Assembly: GCA_947095535.1 (NCBI GenBank)
Contig: OX352772.1
Span: 94,717,207 to 94,781,206, forward strand
Reading direction: 5' to 3'
Length of the DNA: 64,000 nucleotides
Source of the DNA: Poecilobothrus nobilitatus
Taxonomy: Eukaryota; Arthropoda; Insecta; Diptera; Dolichopodidae
Shown: positions 1-12,252 of the stretch, one piece after another
Layout of the letters: each line of letters opens with the position of its first letter
Numbering within the stretch: the stretch's first letter is position 1
Made by a program: the position numbers and the translations under genes
Notes under the pieces: generated by a model
Databases searched by the model: none
What the model was told of the DNA's origin: nothing
The model's input: the letters and a program-made list of their open reading frames with translations, nothing else

Positions 1-1437
1 GATATTTAAAAAAAAAGTGTAAACTCACAGTACAAACATGTATACACTTAATTAACCATACCAAACCAGTACCATAAAATATTAAACAGAACAATAATAT
101 TATAATATTATACTTAAACGTATTTAATATATTTTTTTCAAAAGCAAATTATTATTTTATGAGCATGTACGATTTTTGTATTGATTATTTAAAAGCATGG
201 ATTATTTAAAAAAGAATATCATGCGTATAAGTATGCGTATAAAAAGAATATCATGCGTAAGTTTATTTAATTTTTGTAAATTTTAAATGTAACGACGAAA
301 ATTATTTAATTTTCAAGAAGATGTCCTGCTTGGTTTATTACAAAATTAATAGTGATTTCTTTTGGTAATTCATAACATATTTATAGTAAAAATATTTATA
401 TTAGTTAAACAGAGTTATAAAAAGATTACAAAATTTCTTTATAAATTTGTGCTTATTTTAAAATCCTAAATATAATTTATTGATCTACATTTTGGTGGCC
501 ATTAGTATTGTTGGTGGCCTTAGTATCATATTGGTCAATAAGAGGAATTTACTACAAGTGGATTTTTCAATATTTATTTTCAGTTCACAAATAGTAATTT
601 CCGCTTATTGAGCAAAGCAAAGTACAAATTATTTAAGTGTAATTCTTATTAAGTAATAAGACCAATATTTTATTTTTGGAACAATACAAAAATAAAAACA
701 TAACATTATTTTTAGTAAGAACCTTTTTTTTTAAGTATTTTTGTTATTGTTCTTTTCTTTTCTTAATTTGATGACAAAGTATTCGAATTTCAATTTATGA
801 CACTTTTTTAATTAAAAATTTATTTCGTTTATAAATAAAGGTTCTTTACTTTAATAATAATTACTCATTCATTTACAATTTATATGCCTATTAAGTAAAA
901 ATGAGTAAATAAGAAATTATTTCAAGTTCAAAATAAAATTAAAATATTAAAAATTGATTTATAATTGTTTGTTAAAGAGACAACATTTTTGTTAAAAAAT
1001 TAAACAATGATTATTATTATTATTGCTAGTTAAAAAATTAGTATTACATATTATTATTGTTATATGTAAATATTATATTATATTATTATATAATATTTTA
1101 TAATATATGTTATATGTTATATGTTTTATAATATATGTTATATTTTATTATTATTAACAGCTTTTATTGAACTTACTCGAGGTTAAAGGAATCGTGGAAT
1201 CTTCCAAGCTATTTTAGACACACTTCCCGTTGAGCTAGAGACTTCAAATTTTGGACACAGTTTAGATCTGGATGACAATACATGATTCTAAAATAATAAT
1301 AGCAAAAAACTGTAGAGAACTTAACTAAATTAGCAAAATAATAAAATTTTCATACAAAATAATTACAGATTTAACAGAATTATTAGAGAGCAAAATAAAA
1401 GTATGAAATTTGCCTTGTATGATGTTATATGCATACA
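1..1437. other. AT-rich flank without recognisable gene
   Basis: This is the DNA left of the errantivirus 5' LTR. It is very AT-rich, with homopolymer runs and short TA/TTA microsatellite tracts near 1010-1150. No long reading frame, RNA gene or recognisable element is visible. A slightly GC-richer patch lies at about 1170-1290 and I could not assign it. Confidence 0.6.
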
Positions 1438-1797
1438 AGTTAATAACATTTATTGTCCAGGTCAAATTCCACTTTCAAAAGTTAACGCACCTAATTATTT
1501 CGCAACAACTTGTCACATCAGCAAAAGTATAACAGTTGGGAAATATTAAAATCATATTTTCCCACATCGGCAAATCACGTTGCAATAACATGTGAATGCA
1601 AGTAAGAATATTTGGATAATCAAAAACTTAATTATTTTATGGTAATTCTAATTTGATAGTCAATAAAGAAAGACTGTTTAATTTTAAATTAATTAATCTT
1701 TTTATTTAATAAAACATTTTCAGATAACAAAATTTACAGAAAATTTTAAATTAAAATTTATTTTTTTTATCGATCCCGGAGTAGCAAATTCTTAACT
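1438..1797 (+). repeat. Errantivirus 5' LTR
   Basis: It starts AGTTAATAA and ends TTCTTAACT. The copy at 25517-25875 matches over its full length; by eye I count about four substitutions and one 1-base indel. The last T overlaps the primer binding site. The near-identity argues for a recent insertion. Confidence 0.92.
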
Positions 1798-1814
1798 GGC
1801 GCCCGAACAGGGAC
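1797..1814 (+). promoter_or_regulatory. Primer binding site, tRNA-Lys type
   Basis: TGGCGCCCGAACAGGGAC directly follows the 5' LTR. It is complementary to the 3' end of tRNA-Lys including CCA, so it should prime minus-strand DNA synthesis. It is the same primer class used by several retroviruses. Confidence 0.9.
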
Positions 1815-2693
1815 CATTAGATTTATCGGTGTAGTGTAAAAGTGTAAACCAAAAAAATTATTTAAAACAAAAAAAAACAATAAGAAAAAAAAACATTTAG
1901 TGAAAACTCGAAATTGAACAGTTAAAAACATTTAGTGAACAATTAATTTGATCGAGCAGTTAATTAAAAGAAAGGAAAAATTTTAATAAACTCTTAAAAT
2001 AAAACAAAAGAAAAAAAACATTAACTTAAATAAAAATTATATTGCTACAAAGTAAAAGAAATCAATAATAATAAGACAAATCTACGAATAATTGTACAAA
2101 ATAATTGCACAAAAAAAAAATAGTAACAAAAATTTTAAGAAATAAAAATAATTTTTTATAAAAGAAAAATTGAAAAAAATTTTTTATATGAAGAAAATTA
2201 TACTAAAGTGAAGAAAAATTAAAATTATATTAAAAATAAAATTATATTAAAAGAAAAAATAATAATATAGAAAAATAAATATTTTTGTGTTTTGCATTTT
2301 GTGAATCAAGCAAAAGAAATGTGAATTAAGAAAGTGAGGCTGCTTTGGGCACAGAATCGCAAAACTTCCAATATCAAAAAAAAATTTTTTTTTTTTTTTA
2401 TTAATATAATCATAGCTGATTCATATGTCTACAAGTATCTCTATATAAAGAGAGAAAGTGTGAAAATCAACCTTCATTATATAAATTTTACAAAAGGTAA
2501 AGAAAAATAACAAAAATTAAAAATAAAAGAAAAATATAAGAATCAAAACTAAAATTTTAAACATTGAAAATTGTAATTAAAAAATAAAAATAACGATCGT
2601 TTCATTAAATAATAAATTTTTTTTTTAACATATCTGATAATTTTAAGAAATTTTTTTTTTATTAAAATTTTTATTATAAGGTAACATTTAAAT
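1815..2693 (+). other. Errantivirus leader, first part (no gene)
   Basis: This A-rich untranslated leader lies between the primer site and the Polinton P1 insertion. It continues on the other side of P1 at 19574-20207. No reading frame of note is visible. A long A-rich or degenerate leader before gag is common in errantiviruses. Confidence 0.7.
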
Positions 2694-2699
2694 AGAAAT
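2694..2699. repeat. Target site duplication of Polinton P1, left (AGAAAT)
   Basis: AGAAAT directly precedes the AGTAGATAGG end of P1 and is repeated exactly after the right end at 19568-19573. Six base pairs is the usual Polinton duplication length. Confidence 0.93.
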
Positions 2700-4045
2700 A
2701 GTAGATAGGCACTTGGGCCAGACAGGTAGTAGGTCAAGGCCACCCGGAAGTAGGTCAAACTGTAATTAGGTCAGACAGGAGTAGGTTAACGACATAAAAG
2801 TAGGTCAGACAGGCAACGGCGACCGTCAGACAACTCTTGTTGTTTATAAGCATTGTATACTTGTTTTAAGTAATAGGTAAACATGGAAATAGTAAGAAAA
2901 AATATTTTTTTTATGCTTGCAAATTTTAAGATGTTGTTGTTTGTTGTTTTTTATTTGTTGTTTTTTTCTTTCGTTTTTTTTATGAAGTATTTAAAGAAGA
3001 GGAAAGAAAAACCATTAATTAATTGTTATGTTATTGTTAGAATGTTGAAAAAAAAACAAGAAATCAAAAATATCTAACGTGGTACAGGTCTACTTCTTAT
3101 TGATGTATACTTGGCTTAAGTAATAGGCGCATATGAAAAGTAGAAACAAAAAAATGGTTAATGAATGTAAAAGGAAAAAAATAAAAAAAGTTTAAACGAT
3201 AGAACAATTTTAAAAGGTACAACGCATCTTTAAAATTCATAAAGAAAAAGTGCAAACCTGTTTTTCTGTCTACATAATGATCAAACCATTGAAAAAAATT
3301 ATGCGTTTTTAGATGTACCTAACTATTTGTGTAGTTTTTTTTTTTTTACTTTAACTATTTAAAGAAGATAAAAGAAAAAAACTATTGATTATTGTCGGTG
3401 TGTCGTGTAAGATATTTTTTGTTTGTAAGAATGTTCAAAAAAAAAATATGAATGAAAAGAAGACAACCAGGAAATTAAAGCTGTGGAAGTACTTAACGAC
3501 TAACATGTTGCTTAAGTGCATTGTATGTTGCATAATCTGTGAAGAATAAAAAAAGAAAAAAATTCGAGTCAGGTTAATTGCATTTGTCACCTATTTTGAA
3601 AACAAGAATATAAAAATAAAACAGATTTATTCTGTGTTCAAGAAAAAAATATGAATAAAAAGAAAACAACAAGAAATCAAAAATATCTAACGTGGTACAG
3701 GTATACTTCTTGTTGATGTATACTTAGCTTAAGTAATAGGCGTATATGAAAAGAATAAGAAAAAATGCTTTATAAAATTTAAAGAGAAAAATGAAAACAG
3801 AACAAAAAGATGTGAAACTACGTTTCTTTAAAATTTTAAAACTAATTTTAAAAAAATTAAAAGAAAAAGTGCAAACTGGTTTTTAAATGTTACATAAAGA
3901 TTCAACCTTGACAAAATTGATGCAATTTTGAGATGCTTTTATTTCTTCTTGTTATCTTTTTTCTATGAAGTATTTAAAGAGGAAAGAAAAAAATTCTTAG
4001 TATCACCGTATAAGATTTTATTGTTATGTAAGAATGTTGAAAAAA
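2700..4045 (+). repeat. P1 left terminal inverted repeat with internal sub-repeats
   Basis: The first 200 bp match the reverse complement of the right end (19567 downward) with small indels. Both ends then carry a sub-repeat built around AAGTAATAGG and a TATTTAAAGAAGAGGAAAG-like block. The block occurs three times here (near 2980, 3352 and 3963) and twice on the right, so the two TIRs differ in length. The outermost 110 bp hold several AGTAGGTCA iterons. The inner boundary is approximate. A 64-codon frame at 2883-3077 lies inside this repeat and is not believable as a gene. Confidence 0.85.
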
Positions 4046-4243
4046 AACGAAACAAAGGAATAAAAGCGATTCAAAATAAGATACGAGTAATTGCTTTTTT
4101 CTAAAGTAACAAGCAAGACATTATGTATAAATTGTGTAAAAAGTTAAAAAATTGTTAATAGAGTGAAAATTATAGGATTAGAAACGTTCGCGATTGGTTG
4201 TCTTAATAAAATAAAAATCTGAAATTAAAAAAAAGAAATTAAA

Positions 4244-7200
4244 ATGAATACAGAAAAATTCACAATAAAATCAACAAAATCAGTGAATGTAAAACGATTC
4301 AACATTTTTGGAAAAAAATTGGAGTTTATAATAAATGCAGTACCAGACAACAAAGATCCAATAGATTGGATTAAAACCGGTATTGAAGAATTATTCAGCA
4401 ATTTACTTGAAAATGTTGATCCTACTGACAAAATTGGTGTCACTTTTGGATGCCAAAGTTTTCATGAACGTGGTCCAGCCTGGATCAATTTTAAAGAAGC
4501 AAAAGATCTTAACATTTCGGAAATTTGGGAAGTTATTTCAAACATTTTTCAAAGCAACTCCGAAGGATTATCTACAGATACGTTCTGTATAAATGTTACA
4601 TATATACGACTTCCAGCAGGAAGTGGAAGAGGAAAAAGATACAACAATTTTGAAGAAGAATGTAATAAAAGAAGAGGCATAATTTCAATCAAAAACAAAG
4701 ATAATTTATGCTTACCACGTGCGTTAGTTGTGCCATCTCATTCATAGAAAAATCAGTTGACTACAGTAAAATGTGAAAAGACACAGGTCAACTTCAGTTG
4801 AAAGCAGCATTACAACTAATAAGAAATTCAAATGTAAGCATCCCAGCAAAAGGAGCTAGTATCAGTGAGCTCAAAAAATTTCTACTGTACCTCTCTAAAT
4901 ATCAAATTGTAGTTTTTGATTTCAGAGGAAAATGAAAATCAATTATTTTTCAAGGTGAAGAAGATAAGGAAAAAAGATTGAATTTGATATACGGTGAAGG
5001 TCACTTCAATGTAATTACATCATTAACAGCAGCATTTAGTTGTGATTACTTTTGCCAAACATGTAATGTTCCGTATAACAATAGATTGTCTCACAGATGT
5101 AAACAGTCGTGTTTCTTTTGTAAATCATCTCCAGCATGTGACGTAAATTTTCCAAATATTAAATGTGATGTATGCAATCGAAGTTTTAAAGGTCAAACTT
5201 GTTTTGATAATCATAAAGCAACATCATCTACAAATAAAAATCTATTTGTATTCTTATAAATTCCTGTACAAAATGCTTTAAAGTATACAGAACCGATGTA
5301 AATCATATATGCTATGGACATTTGTGTAAAAACTGTAATATAAATGTAGCTTCAGACCACCAATGCTTTATTACACCGTGTAAAGAATTAGTTGAACTTA
5401 AAAATATATTATATATTTTCTACGATCTCGAAACAACTCAAGATGATATCATCGGGGAGAAACTTCATGAAGGTGTTGCAATAGGGGATATAATTGAACA
5501 TCAGCCTGATTTATGTATTTTTGAACAACGCACGCATTGTATATTGTCTAATGTTGAAAGATGCAATTTTTGTGGACTTCGAGAACATGTGTTGAAACAA
5601 AATCCAATACAAATGTTCTTAGAATATATACTCAACCAAAGAAAGATATTTCATAAAGTTGTAGTTATTGCACATAACGGACAAGCATTTGATAATCAGT
5701 TTTTATTAAACTATATCTTAGAGAAAACCATCATCAAACCAAAAGTAATTATGAGGGGAACAAAGATAATTTTAATACTGTTAGATAACGTGAAATTTAT
5801 TGATTCACTAAACTATTTTCCAATGCCGTTATCTAGTTTACCGAAAGCATTTGATTTAGATATAAATTTAAAAAAAGGATATTTTCCTCATAAGTTTAAT
5901 CGTAAAAATAATATAAAATACAATGGAAAGTTATCCGATCGGAAATATTACTGTTATAATTCAATGAGTGCATCAGAAAGAAAACAATTTCTTGAATGGT
6001 ATGAAGAAAATAAAAACAAGTCTTTTAACCTCCAAAAGGAACTTGTAGAATATTGTATGAATGACATAAAAATTTTGACAGCAGCCTGTATTAAATTCAG
6101 ACAGCTATTTTTGGAAGAATGTAAGGTTGAGCGATTTTTAGCCACTACAATTGCTTCAGTGTGTAATTTGGTTTTTAGAAGGAATTTTTGATTGCAAAAT
6201 TGGAGAACGAAAGTTTGATACCACTAAAACCACGTGATGCGTTTTATGGCGGTAGAACAGGAAACACAAGAACATATTATAAATGTGCGCCTGTGAAAAA
6301 AATGTGAAAAAATAATATATATATATATATGCTCACTATATTCTTGGGTGTGTAAATATGAAAAATTTCCAGTGGGTCATCCAAAAGTTTATGTTGGAAA
6401 AATTGAATGCAATAAATTAAATTTAAATGATACTGAAGGATTAATAAAGGCATTGATACTTCCCCCAGAAAAACTCTATCACCCGGTTTTGCATATAAAT
6501 CAAAATAATAAGCTAATGTTTTCCTGCTGTCAAACATGTAGTTTGGAAATGAATAATGATGACTGCTCGCATGACAATCGTAGTAGGTCAATTTTAGGAA
6601 CGTGGGTTATAGATGAAGTAAGAGAAGCTGTTAAACAGGGATACAAAATTGTGGAAATATACGAGATATGGGAGTACACTGTTAAACAATTTAATCCCCT
6701 TACAGCACAACAAGGAATTTTTACAGAAATGATGAACAAGTTCCTTAAAATTAAACAAGAAGCTTCTGGCTGGCCTAGGTTTTGCAGAACACCAAAGGAA
6801 AAGCGCAAATATTTAGAAATATTTTCCAAAGTAGAAGGCATAAATTTACAGGTTAACGATATAGAAAAAAATCCTGGACTTAGATCATTAGCTAAGTTAA
6901 TGTTAAACTCTTTCTGGGTTAAATTTGGACAGAGAGAAAATCAATCAGAAACTGAAATAATAAATGAGCCTTATGAATTATTTACTCTTCTTACTGATCC
7001 TTCGAAGAATGTAAATCAAATAACTCCAATAAACGAAAAAACAGTTTTGGTAAATTGGGAATACAAAGAAGAAACAGCTGAATCATTATCAACAGTTAAC
7101 GTTTGCATAGCTGCTTACACTACCACACAAGCTCGTTTAAAATTCTATTCTTACTTAGACAATTTAAAAGAACGAGTTTTGTATTACGATACAGATTCAA

Positions 7201-7673
7201 TAATATATGTAGCACGTGAAGGAGAATATAACCCTCCAACTGGAGTTTTCATAGGAGATATGACAGATGAGCTTGAAGAATATGGAATTGGAAGCTATAT
7301 TACAGAATTTGTTAGTGGTGGTGCAAAGAACTATGCATACAAAATATATAGTACCAACTCCAAATGCGAAAAAACTGTTTGCAAAGTGAAAGGTATTCGT
7401 TTAAATTACAACGCTTCACAAGAAATAAATTTTGGCTCTATGAAACAATTAGTTAAAAAATTAAACAACTTTCTACAAATAAATATAACATTTCCTAGTA
7501 TTCGCCGAACATACGATCACAGATTCATCACTGTTCCTGAAATAAAGTCATATCGAATAAATTCCAGAAATCGAGTTTTTGCAGATGATTATACTTCAGT
7601 TCCTTATGGCTTCAAAAAGAAAAAAATTAAAAAAATTATTGTTAATATGTATATTGTAAAAATTTTGTATTAA
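4244..7673 (+). pseudogene. P1 protein-primed family-B DNA polymerase (pPolB), broken
   Basis: This would replicate the element with a protein primer. Homologous frames follow in order: N-terminal domain 4244-4747; Cys-rich part 4978-5259; exonuclease 5322-6191; palm and thumb 6348-7673. Visible motifs are Exo I YDLET (D codon 5424), Exo II AHNGQAFD, Exo III EYCMND, motif B LNSFW, and motif C YYDTDS (7182-7199). Frameshifts or stops fall at about 4748, 5260, 6190 and 6305. The motif A region lies beside a (TA)n tract. In motif B the glycine found in P2 (FWGKFG) is valine here (codon 6918-6920). A segment present in P2 between FRRNF and PRDAFYGG, including a GCYYHG block, is missing. Family is certain; the copy is inactive. 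Confidence 0.93.
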
Positions 7674-7739
7674 ACTATTAAATTACAGAATTAAAAAAAA
7701 TCTTTTAATTTTACCGTTTTTAATTTTCAGAATATAGCC

Positions 7740-7791
7740 AAAAAATTATTTACATATATATATCAGTATATATATATAATAGGATAGAACA

Positions 7792-7826
<35 letters not shown>

Positions 7827-7850
7827 CTGATATATATATATTTACTGATT
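7740..7850. repeat. (TA)n microsatellite between P1 PolB and integrase
   Basis: TATATA runs are interspersed with TTTACTGA. They fill the short gap between the end of PolB and the integrase start at 7877. This is simple-sequence DNA. Confidence 0.85.
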
Positions 7851-7876
7851 TTATTCAAATTCACTCTTCAATAATA

Positions 7877-8844
7877 ATGTCAAAAGCACAAATAGTATCT
7901 GAAATTCATCGTCCAGTTAGACATAGATTTCGGAGACGAAAAATATCTCAAAGAGAGTTAAATGATACATGGAAATTGATCTTGTAGATATGTCGGCCTA
8001 TCGAAAAGTAAATAATGGGTACAAGTTTCTCTTAACTGTTATCGATATATTTTCAAAATATGCATATGCCGAAAAAGTTAAATCAAAGGCAGCAGATGAC
8101 GTAGTTAAAAGTATGGAAAAGATTTTTAAAAGGGGGGGGGAAGTCTCCAAAAAATATTAATTCTGAAAAGAATTTTTCAACAAAAAATTTCAAAATTTAA
8201 TGAAAAGCTATAAAATAAATCACTATCATACTTATTCAGAAATGAAGGCTTTCACAAAGGTTTAACAGAACATTAAAATCAATTATGTGGAAACAGTTTA
8301 GTTTACAAGGAAATTTTAAATGGATAGAATTTTTACCAAAACTAATTGAAAAATATAATAACACAAAACATAGTACAATTAAGTTAAAACCAAACCAAGT
8401 TACATCACAAATGAAAAACAAATTCTTCGTTCAATTTATAATTACCCTAAAATATTTAATAAGGGAAAATTTAATGTTAGTGATTTTGTTAGAATTGCAA
8501 GGTCTAGAGGTACTTTTCAAAAAGGATATGAACCTAACTATTCAACAGAAGTTTTTAAAATAGCTTTCAAAAACAAGACAGACCCGATTACATATAGTTT
8601 AAAAGATTATAAAAATAAATTAGTTCGTGGTGGCTTCTATGAACAGGAACTGACTAGTGTCAAAGACCCCAATGCTTATTTAATTGAAAAAATTTTAAAA
8701 CGAAAAGGCAATAAAGTATATATGAAATATTTAGGCTTTGATAATAGTCATAATCAATGGATAGGTAAATATGATATTCTTTCACAAAAAAGTGTAATAA
8801 GAATTTATGTAGAAAATTTTTTCTTAACTTTAGAGCACTGTTAA
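7877..8844 (+). pseudogene. P1 retroviral-type integrase with chromodomain, broken
   Basis: In an intact element this joins the ends to target DNA. The start MSKAQIV aligns with MSRAQIV of the P2 copy. The first catalytic Asp is seen in EIDLVDM, but one base is lost just before it. The second-Asp region, HSDQGKEFF in P2, reads NSEKNFST here. A few bases that encode the catalytic Glu in P2 (IVERFNR) are deleted near 8265. The C-terminus has a chromodomain-like block (YLIEKILKRKG...KYLGFD) ending LTLEHC and a stop. Identity to P2 is clearly lower than for the capsid genes. Confidence 0.9.
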
Positions 8845-9410
8845 ATGCAAAAATGTTGTAAAAATGTTGTGAAAATAGTAATAGAAAAAATAAAAATAGA
8901 AAAATATTTACTAATGAAAATAAATAATTTAGGAATAGGTAAATAAAAAATAATATTCTTTCATAAAAAAGTATAACTAGAATTTATGTAAAAGATTTTT
9001 TCTTAACTTTAGAACACTGTTAAATGCAACAATGTTGCAAAAATGTTAATAGAAAAAATAAAAATAGAAAAATATTTAGTAATAAAAATAAATAATTTAG
9101 GAATAGGTAAATAAAAAATAATATTCTTTCATAAAAAAGTATAATTAGAATTTATGTAAAAGATTTTTTCTTAACTTTAGAACACTGTTAAATACAACAA
9201 TGTTGCAAAAATGTTAATAGAAAAAATAAAAATAGAAAAATATTTACTAATAAAAATAAATAATTTAGGAATAGGTCAATAAAAAATAATATTCTTTCAT
9301 AAAAAAGTATAATTGGAATTTATGTAGAAGATTTTTCTTAAATTTAGAACACTGTTAAATGCAACAATGTTGCGAAAAATGTTATATAAAAAAATTATAG
9401 TTTTATTATT
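8763..9410 (+). repeat. 168-bp tandem repeat grown from the integrase 3' end
   Basis: The last about 80 bp of the integrase gene plus its 3' flank recur three more times. The block AGGAATAGGT starts at 8931, 9099 and 9267, exactly 168 bp apart, and the parental block (ATAGGTAAATATGATATTC) lies near 8761. Each unit repeats the gene's end (TTAACTTTAGAACACTGTTAA). The copies carry few substitutions, so the amplification is fairly recent. Confidence 0.9.
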
Positions 9411-9516
9411 ATCAATTAGAATTTATTACATTAATAAACAACTTACTTGACAACTTTTTGTTTTTAATTAGTTTTCTTAAGGATTTTGATTTCTAAACAT
9501 TAATAATACAATTTTT

Positions 9517-11097
9517 ATACCCGTACGATAGGATCGGGTATAATAAAATTACTCCTCCGTTTGTAACACCTCGAAATAAGCGAGCTAGATATACCTTCAA
9601 AGGTATGGATCGGATCAGAAAAAAATTCTAAGACTTTTGAGCCATGTCCGTCCGTCCGTCCGTCCGTCAGCACGCTAACTCAAAAACTAAGAAAGCTAGA
9701 ATCTTGAAATTTACACAAAATTTTTTGGGAGTAATTTGTAGGTTCCCTATTTTTTTTGGTTGAGTTTGGACCAAGCCTTAGGGTAGCTCTCGAACACCTA
9801 ACTTTTAGATCCCCACATTTTTTTTGCAATAGAGCTATGAAATTTTAGGCGCTGATAGATCTCACAAAAATATTAATTTTATTTTTAATAACTTTTTTTT
9901 GTAGCCCCACCCGTTACGGAGCTACAGCTCCCCAAAGGTTCAAAAAAGCTCTATATTTAAATTGTTATAGCACAAGTTGTGTAAGGTATATCTTCATTTT
10001 GAAAACGCCAAACGATTACTACTTCTATTAGCTTTAAAACTATATATACAATATATATATATTTGTGGCATACGGTGTCTTAATTTACCGTTATGCGAAA
10101 CTAAAATTTTGCAAAATCCTTTAACCCTTCTATCTTCTAAACGGTTTAAGTTGGAAACTTGAAATTTTGACAGAAGTTAGATCTTTGAAAATAAGTATGA
10201 GTCATTTCAGAAATTTTTTTTGTATAACCCCCCGTTTAGGAGCTGTAAGGGGTCAAAAACTGAAAATTTTCTATTTTTAAACACCTGTAACTTGAACACC
10301 TGTTAGAATTTTTTTAAAGTAATACATAAAAATTAAAGCTTCAACATTATATTCTTATTTCTGTTAACAACTTTTTTTAATAATACAGGGTTACTTTATA
10401 ATTGACGAAAGTGTTACTTGATTTTTTCAAATTTTCTAACAAAATTCTTCAACAAATTTTTTGCATTTTGTTTTACTCGATAATTTGAAATTGTTGAGGA
10501 TATAATGCGTAGTACATAAAAATGTAAATAAATATACAACATAACGGTTGCTTGAAGAATTTTTATTTATATGATATTAATATATATACATACTTATATA
10601 ATATCATGTTTATTTACATATCGCATACGTCACTAGTGAATGAGTGATAAGAGTATAGATGTATATTATATAGCACCGTATTTACATACATATATGTATT
10701 TTATTGTACTTATAAGAAATTATTCTGTCAATGGAATATTTAATTATAATATAATATAATATTTAAAATTATATTTACTATTTTATACTAAGTAAATTTA
10801 ATATACATTTACCTCTTAGTATTAAATGGTACTATAGAATATTTGAAAAAGTTTTGGATTGATAATCGTTATGTGAAAGGTTAGAATCTGCTTTCGAAGA
10901 ATGTACATATCACCATATAGTTTGAATATATGTACAACCCATAGTTCTAGAAATTATAAAATTCACCCAAATTATTTAAAAATACTAAAATATTAAAAAA
11001 ATAATATTGTGAGCAGAGTGACAGGCTGTTAACATACTAACGGTTCGTACGGGTATCTAAGAGTTGACAAAGGCAACTGTATTCTTCCTCGTTTAGA
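9517..11097 (+). mobile_element. DINE-1/HINE-like non-autonomous element nested in P1
   Basis: It begins with ATACCCGTACG, whose perfect inverse CGTACGGGTAT is at 11046-11056. That is followed by a hairpin (AGTTG...CAACT, about 11062-11078) and a roughly 20-nt tail. A (GTCC)n tract lies at 9645-9668. The same plan (inverted block, GTCC tract, body, matching inverted block, hairpin, tail) is found at 27957-30574 and 37865-39272. This matches helentron-associated DINE-1-type elements of flies. The body is non-coding and includes palindromic GGAGCT patches near 9915. Confidence 0.65.
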
Positions 11098-11190
11098 AGA
11101 AAAATTTAGTATAAATAAAGTGGAATCTTTCTTAAGATATATCAATTCAAAGACAGAGCTCAACATAAAATACAGAAAAAAGAAAGCAAA

Positions 11191-11634
11191 ATGGAAAACA
11201 CAGCAGAAATTTTCGCCTACGCTCAACAAATAGAGCTAACACAGGAGTTAGCCCCAATTAAACGGAAAAGAATAAGAACTCAACAGGAATCGCAGACACT
11301 TCATCAACAACAACATCATCATCATCATCAACAACAACAACAACAACAACCACAACAGCAACAACATCAACAATTTCAACAACAACAAGAAGAAATCATT
11401 CTTCTTCAAGAAGAAGAACCACCAACAAAAAAAAGCTTCAAAGAAGCTTTTAATAACAAAAATGTGGAAACTAGAAAAAGTTGCCTAAAAACTAAAGATA
11501 TGGAGCAAGATGCTCTATATCATATAATAAATGCTAAGCAAATAAAGGCCATTTATGGTCTTAAGTGGGTTGAGACCCGCATTTTAATTATATTATTATA
11601 TTTGTACCTATCAGAATTATTAAAAATATTCTGA
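11191..11634 (+). CDS. P1 Q-rich protein with conserved C-terminal domain
   Basis: The frame has 147 codons. Residues 37-67 are dominated by Gln and His (CAA/CAG/CAT runs), with a basic KRKRIR patch before them and an acidic LQEEEP stretch after. The C-terminal part DMEQDALYHI...YGLKWVET aligns with DMEPSRLYKI...YGNKWVFET in the P2 protein (52479-53012, minus). The low-complexity part is variable and this domain is the conserved piece. I suspect a small beta-rich, possibly OB-fold-like nucleic-acid-binding domain, from pattern only. The end after VETR is unlike P2 and hydrophobic, so the true C-terminus may have been lost by a frameshift. Confidence 0.6.
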   Translation: MENTAEIFAYAQQIELTQELAPIKRKRIRTQQESQTLHQQQHHHHHQQQQQQQPQQQQHQQFQQQQEEIILLQEEEPPTKKSFKEAFNNKNVETRKSCLKTKDMEQDALYHIINAKQIKAIYGLKWVETRILIILLYLYLSELLKIF

Positions 11635-12252
11635 TATTTTTGAGAATTCTGATTTTGTAAAAGAAATAAAATAAAAAGAACATTTTGTATATAAAGATAA
11701 AAATTTAAATATTATAGATATATCTGAGTCGTTTGGTAAAATATATGCAAATTACCAATAAAAGATGTAAATTGGTTTATAGTTATATAAGTTTTTATTA
11801 TTCATAAATAAATTATAAATTTCAAAAAAGGTATAAATTTTTTATTTAGTTGCTTTATTTTTCAAGATTCATGTTTAAATGTACTTAATGTTAATATGTA
11901 TATGTAGTTATAAAATGGATTTATTTAATTTTTTTCGTAAAAACACAGGTATTTCATAAAAGAGCCGAGAAAAATTACATCATACATTAAATTTTTGAAC
12001 TGGAATAAAAATCTCTACTTTTAACCTTGTAACATTCTTTTCTTTACAGATCTATATGAATTTCTTTTACTATTTTAGATCTTGGCATGATTTTTAAACT
12101 ATTAAACTAGTTTTAAAAATCCAATTTTGAATTTCTTTATTTATATACTCTGAATCTTTGGATTTTGACTGGGTTCTGCAGTATATAACGTGGTTCAATT
12201 TTATTGACAAATCATTTTATTTTCAATTTTCCTAAGATATTTTACAGATAAA
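11635..12252. other. P1 intergenic region with a duplicated gene fragment
   Basis: This is mostly AT-rich non-coding DNA. At about 11915-12075 it carries a degraded second copy of 12595-12745, the minus-strand 3' end of the PC4-like gene. Shared blocks include ACAGGTATTTCATAAAAGAG and CATTCTTTTCTT. The rest shows nothing recognisable. Confidence 0.7.

Noticed and set aside
2883..3077. 64-codon frame in the P1 left TIR, Phe/Leu/Lys-rich
   Set aside because: It lies in repeat sequence of the TIR, is not conserved in the right TIR, and its composition follows the AT bias.
9977..10162. 61-codon frame inside the HINE-like element in P1
   Set aside because: No family pattern; it lies in the non-coding body of the element.
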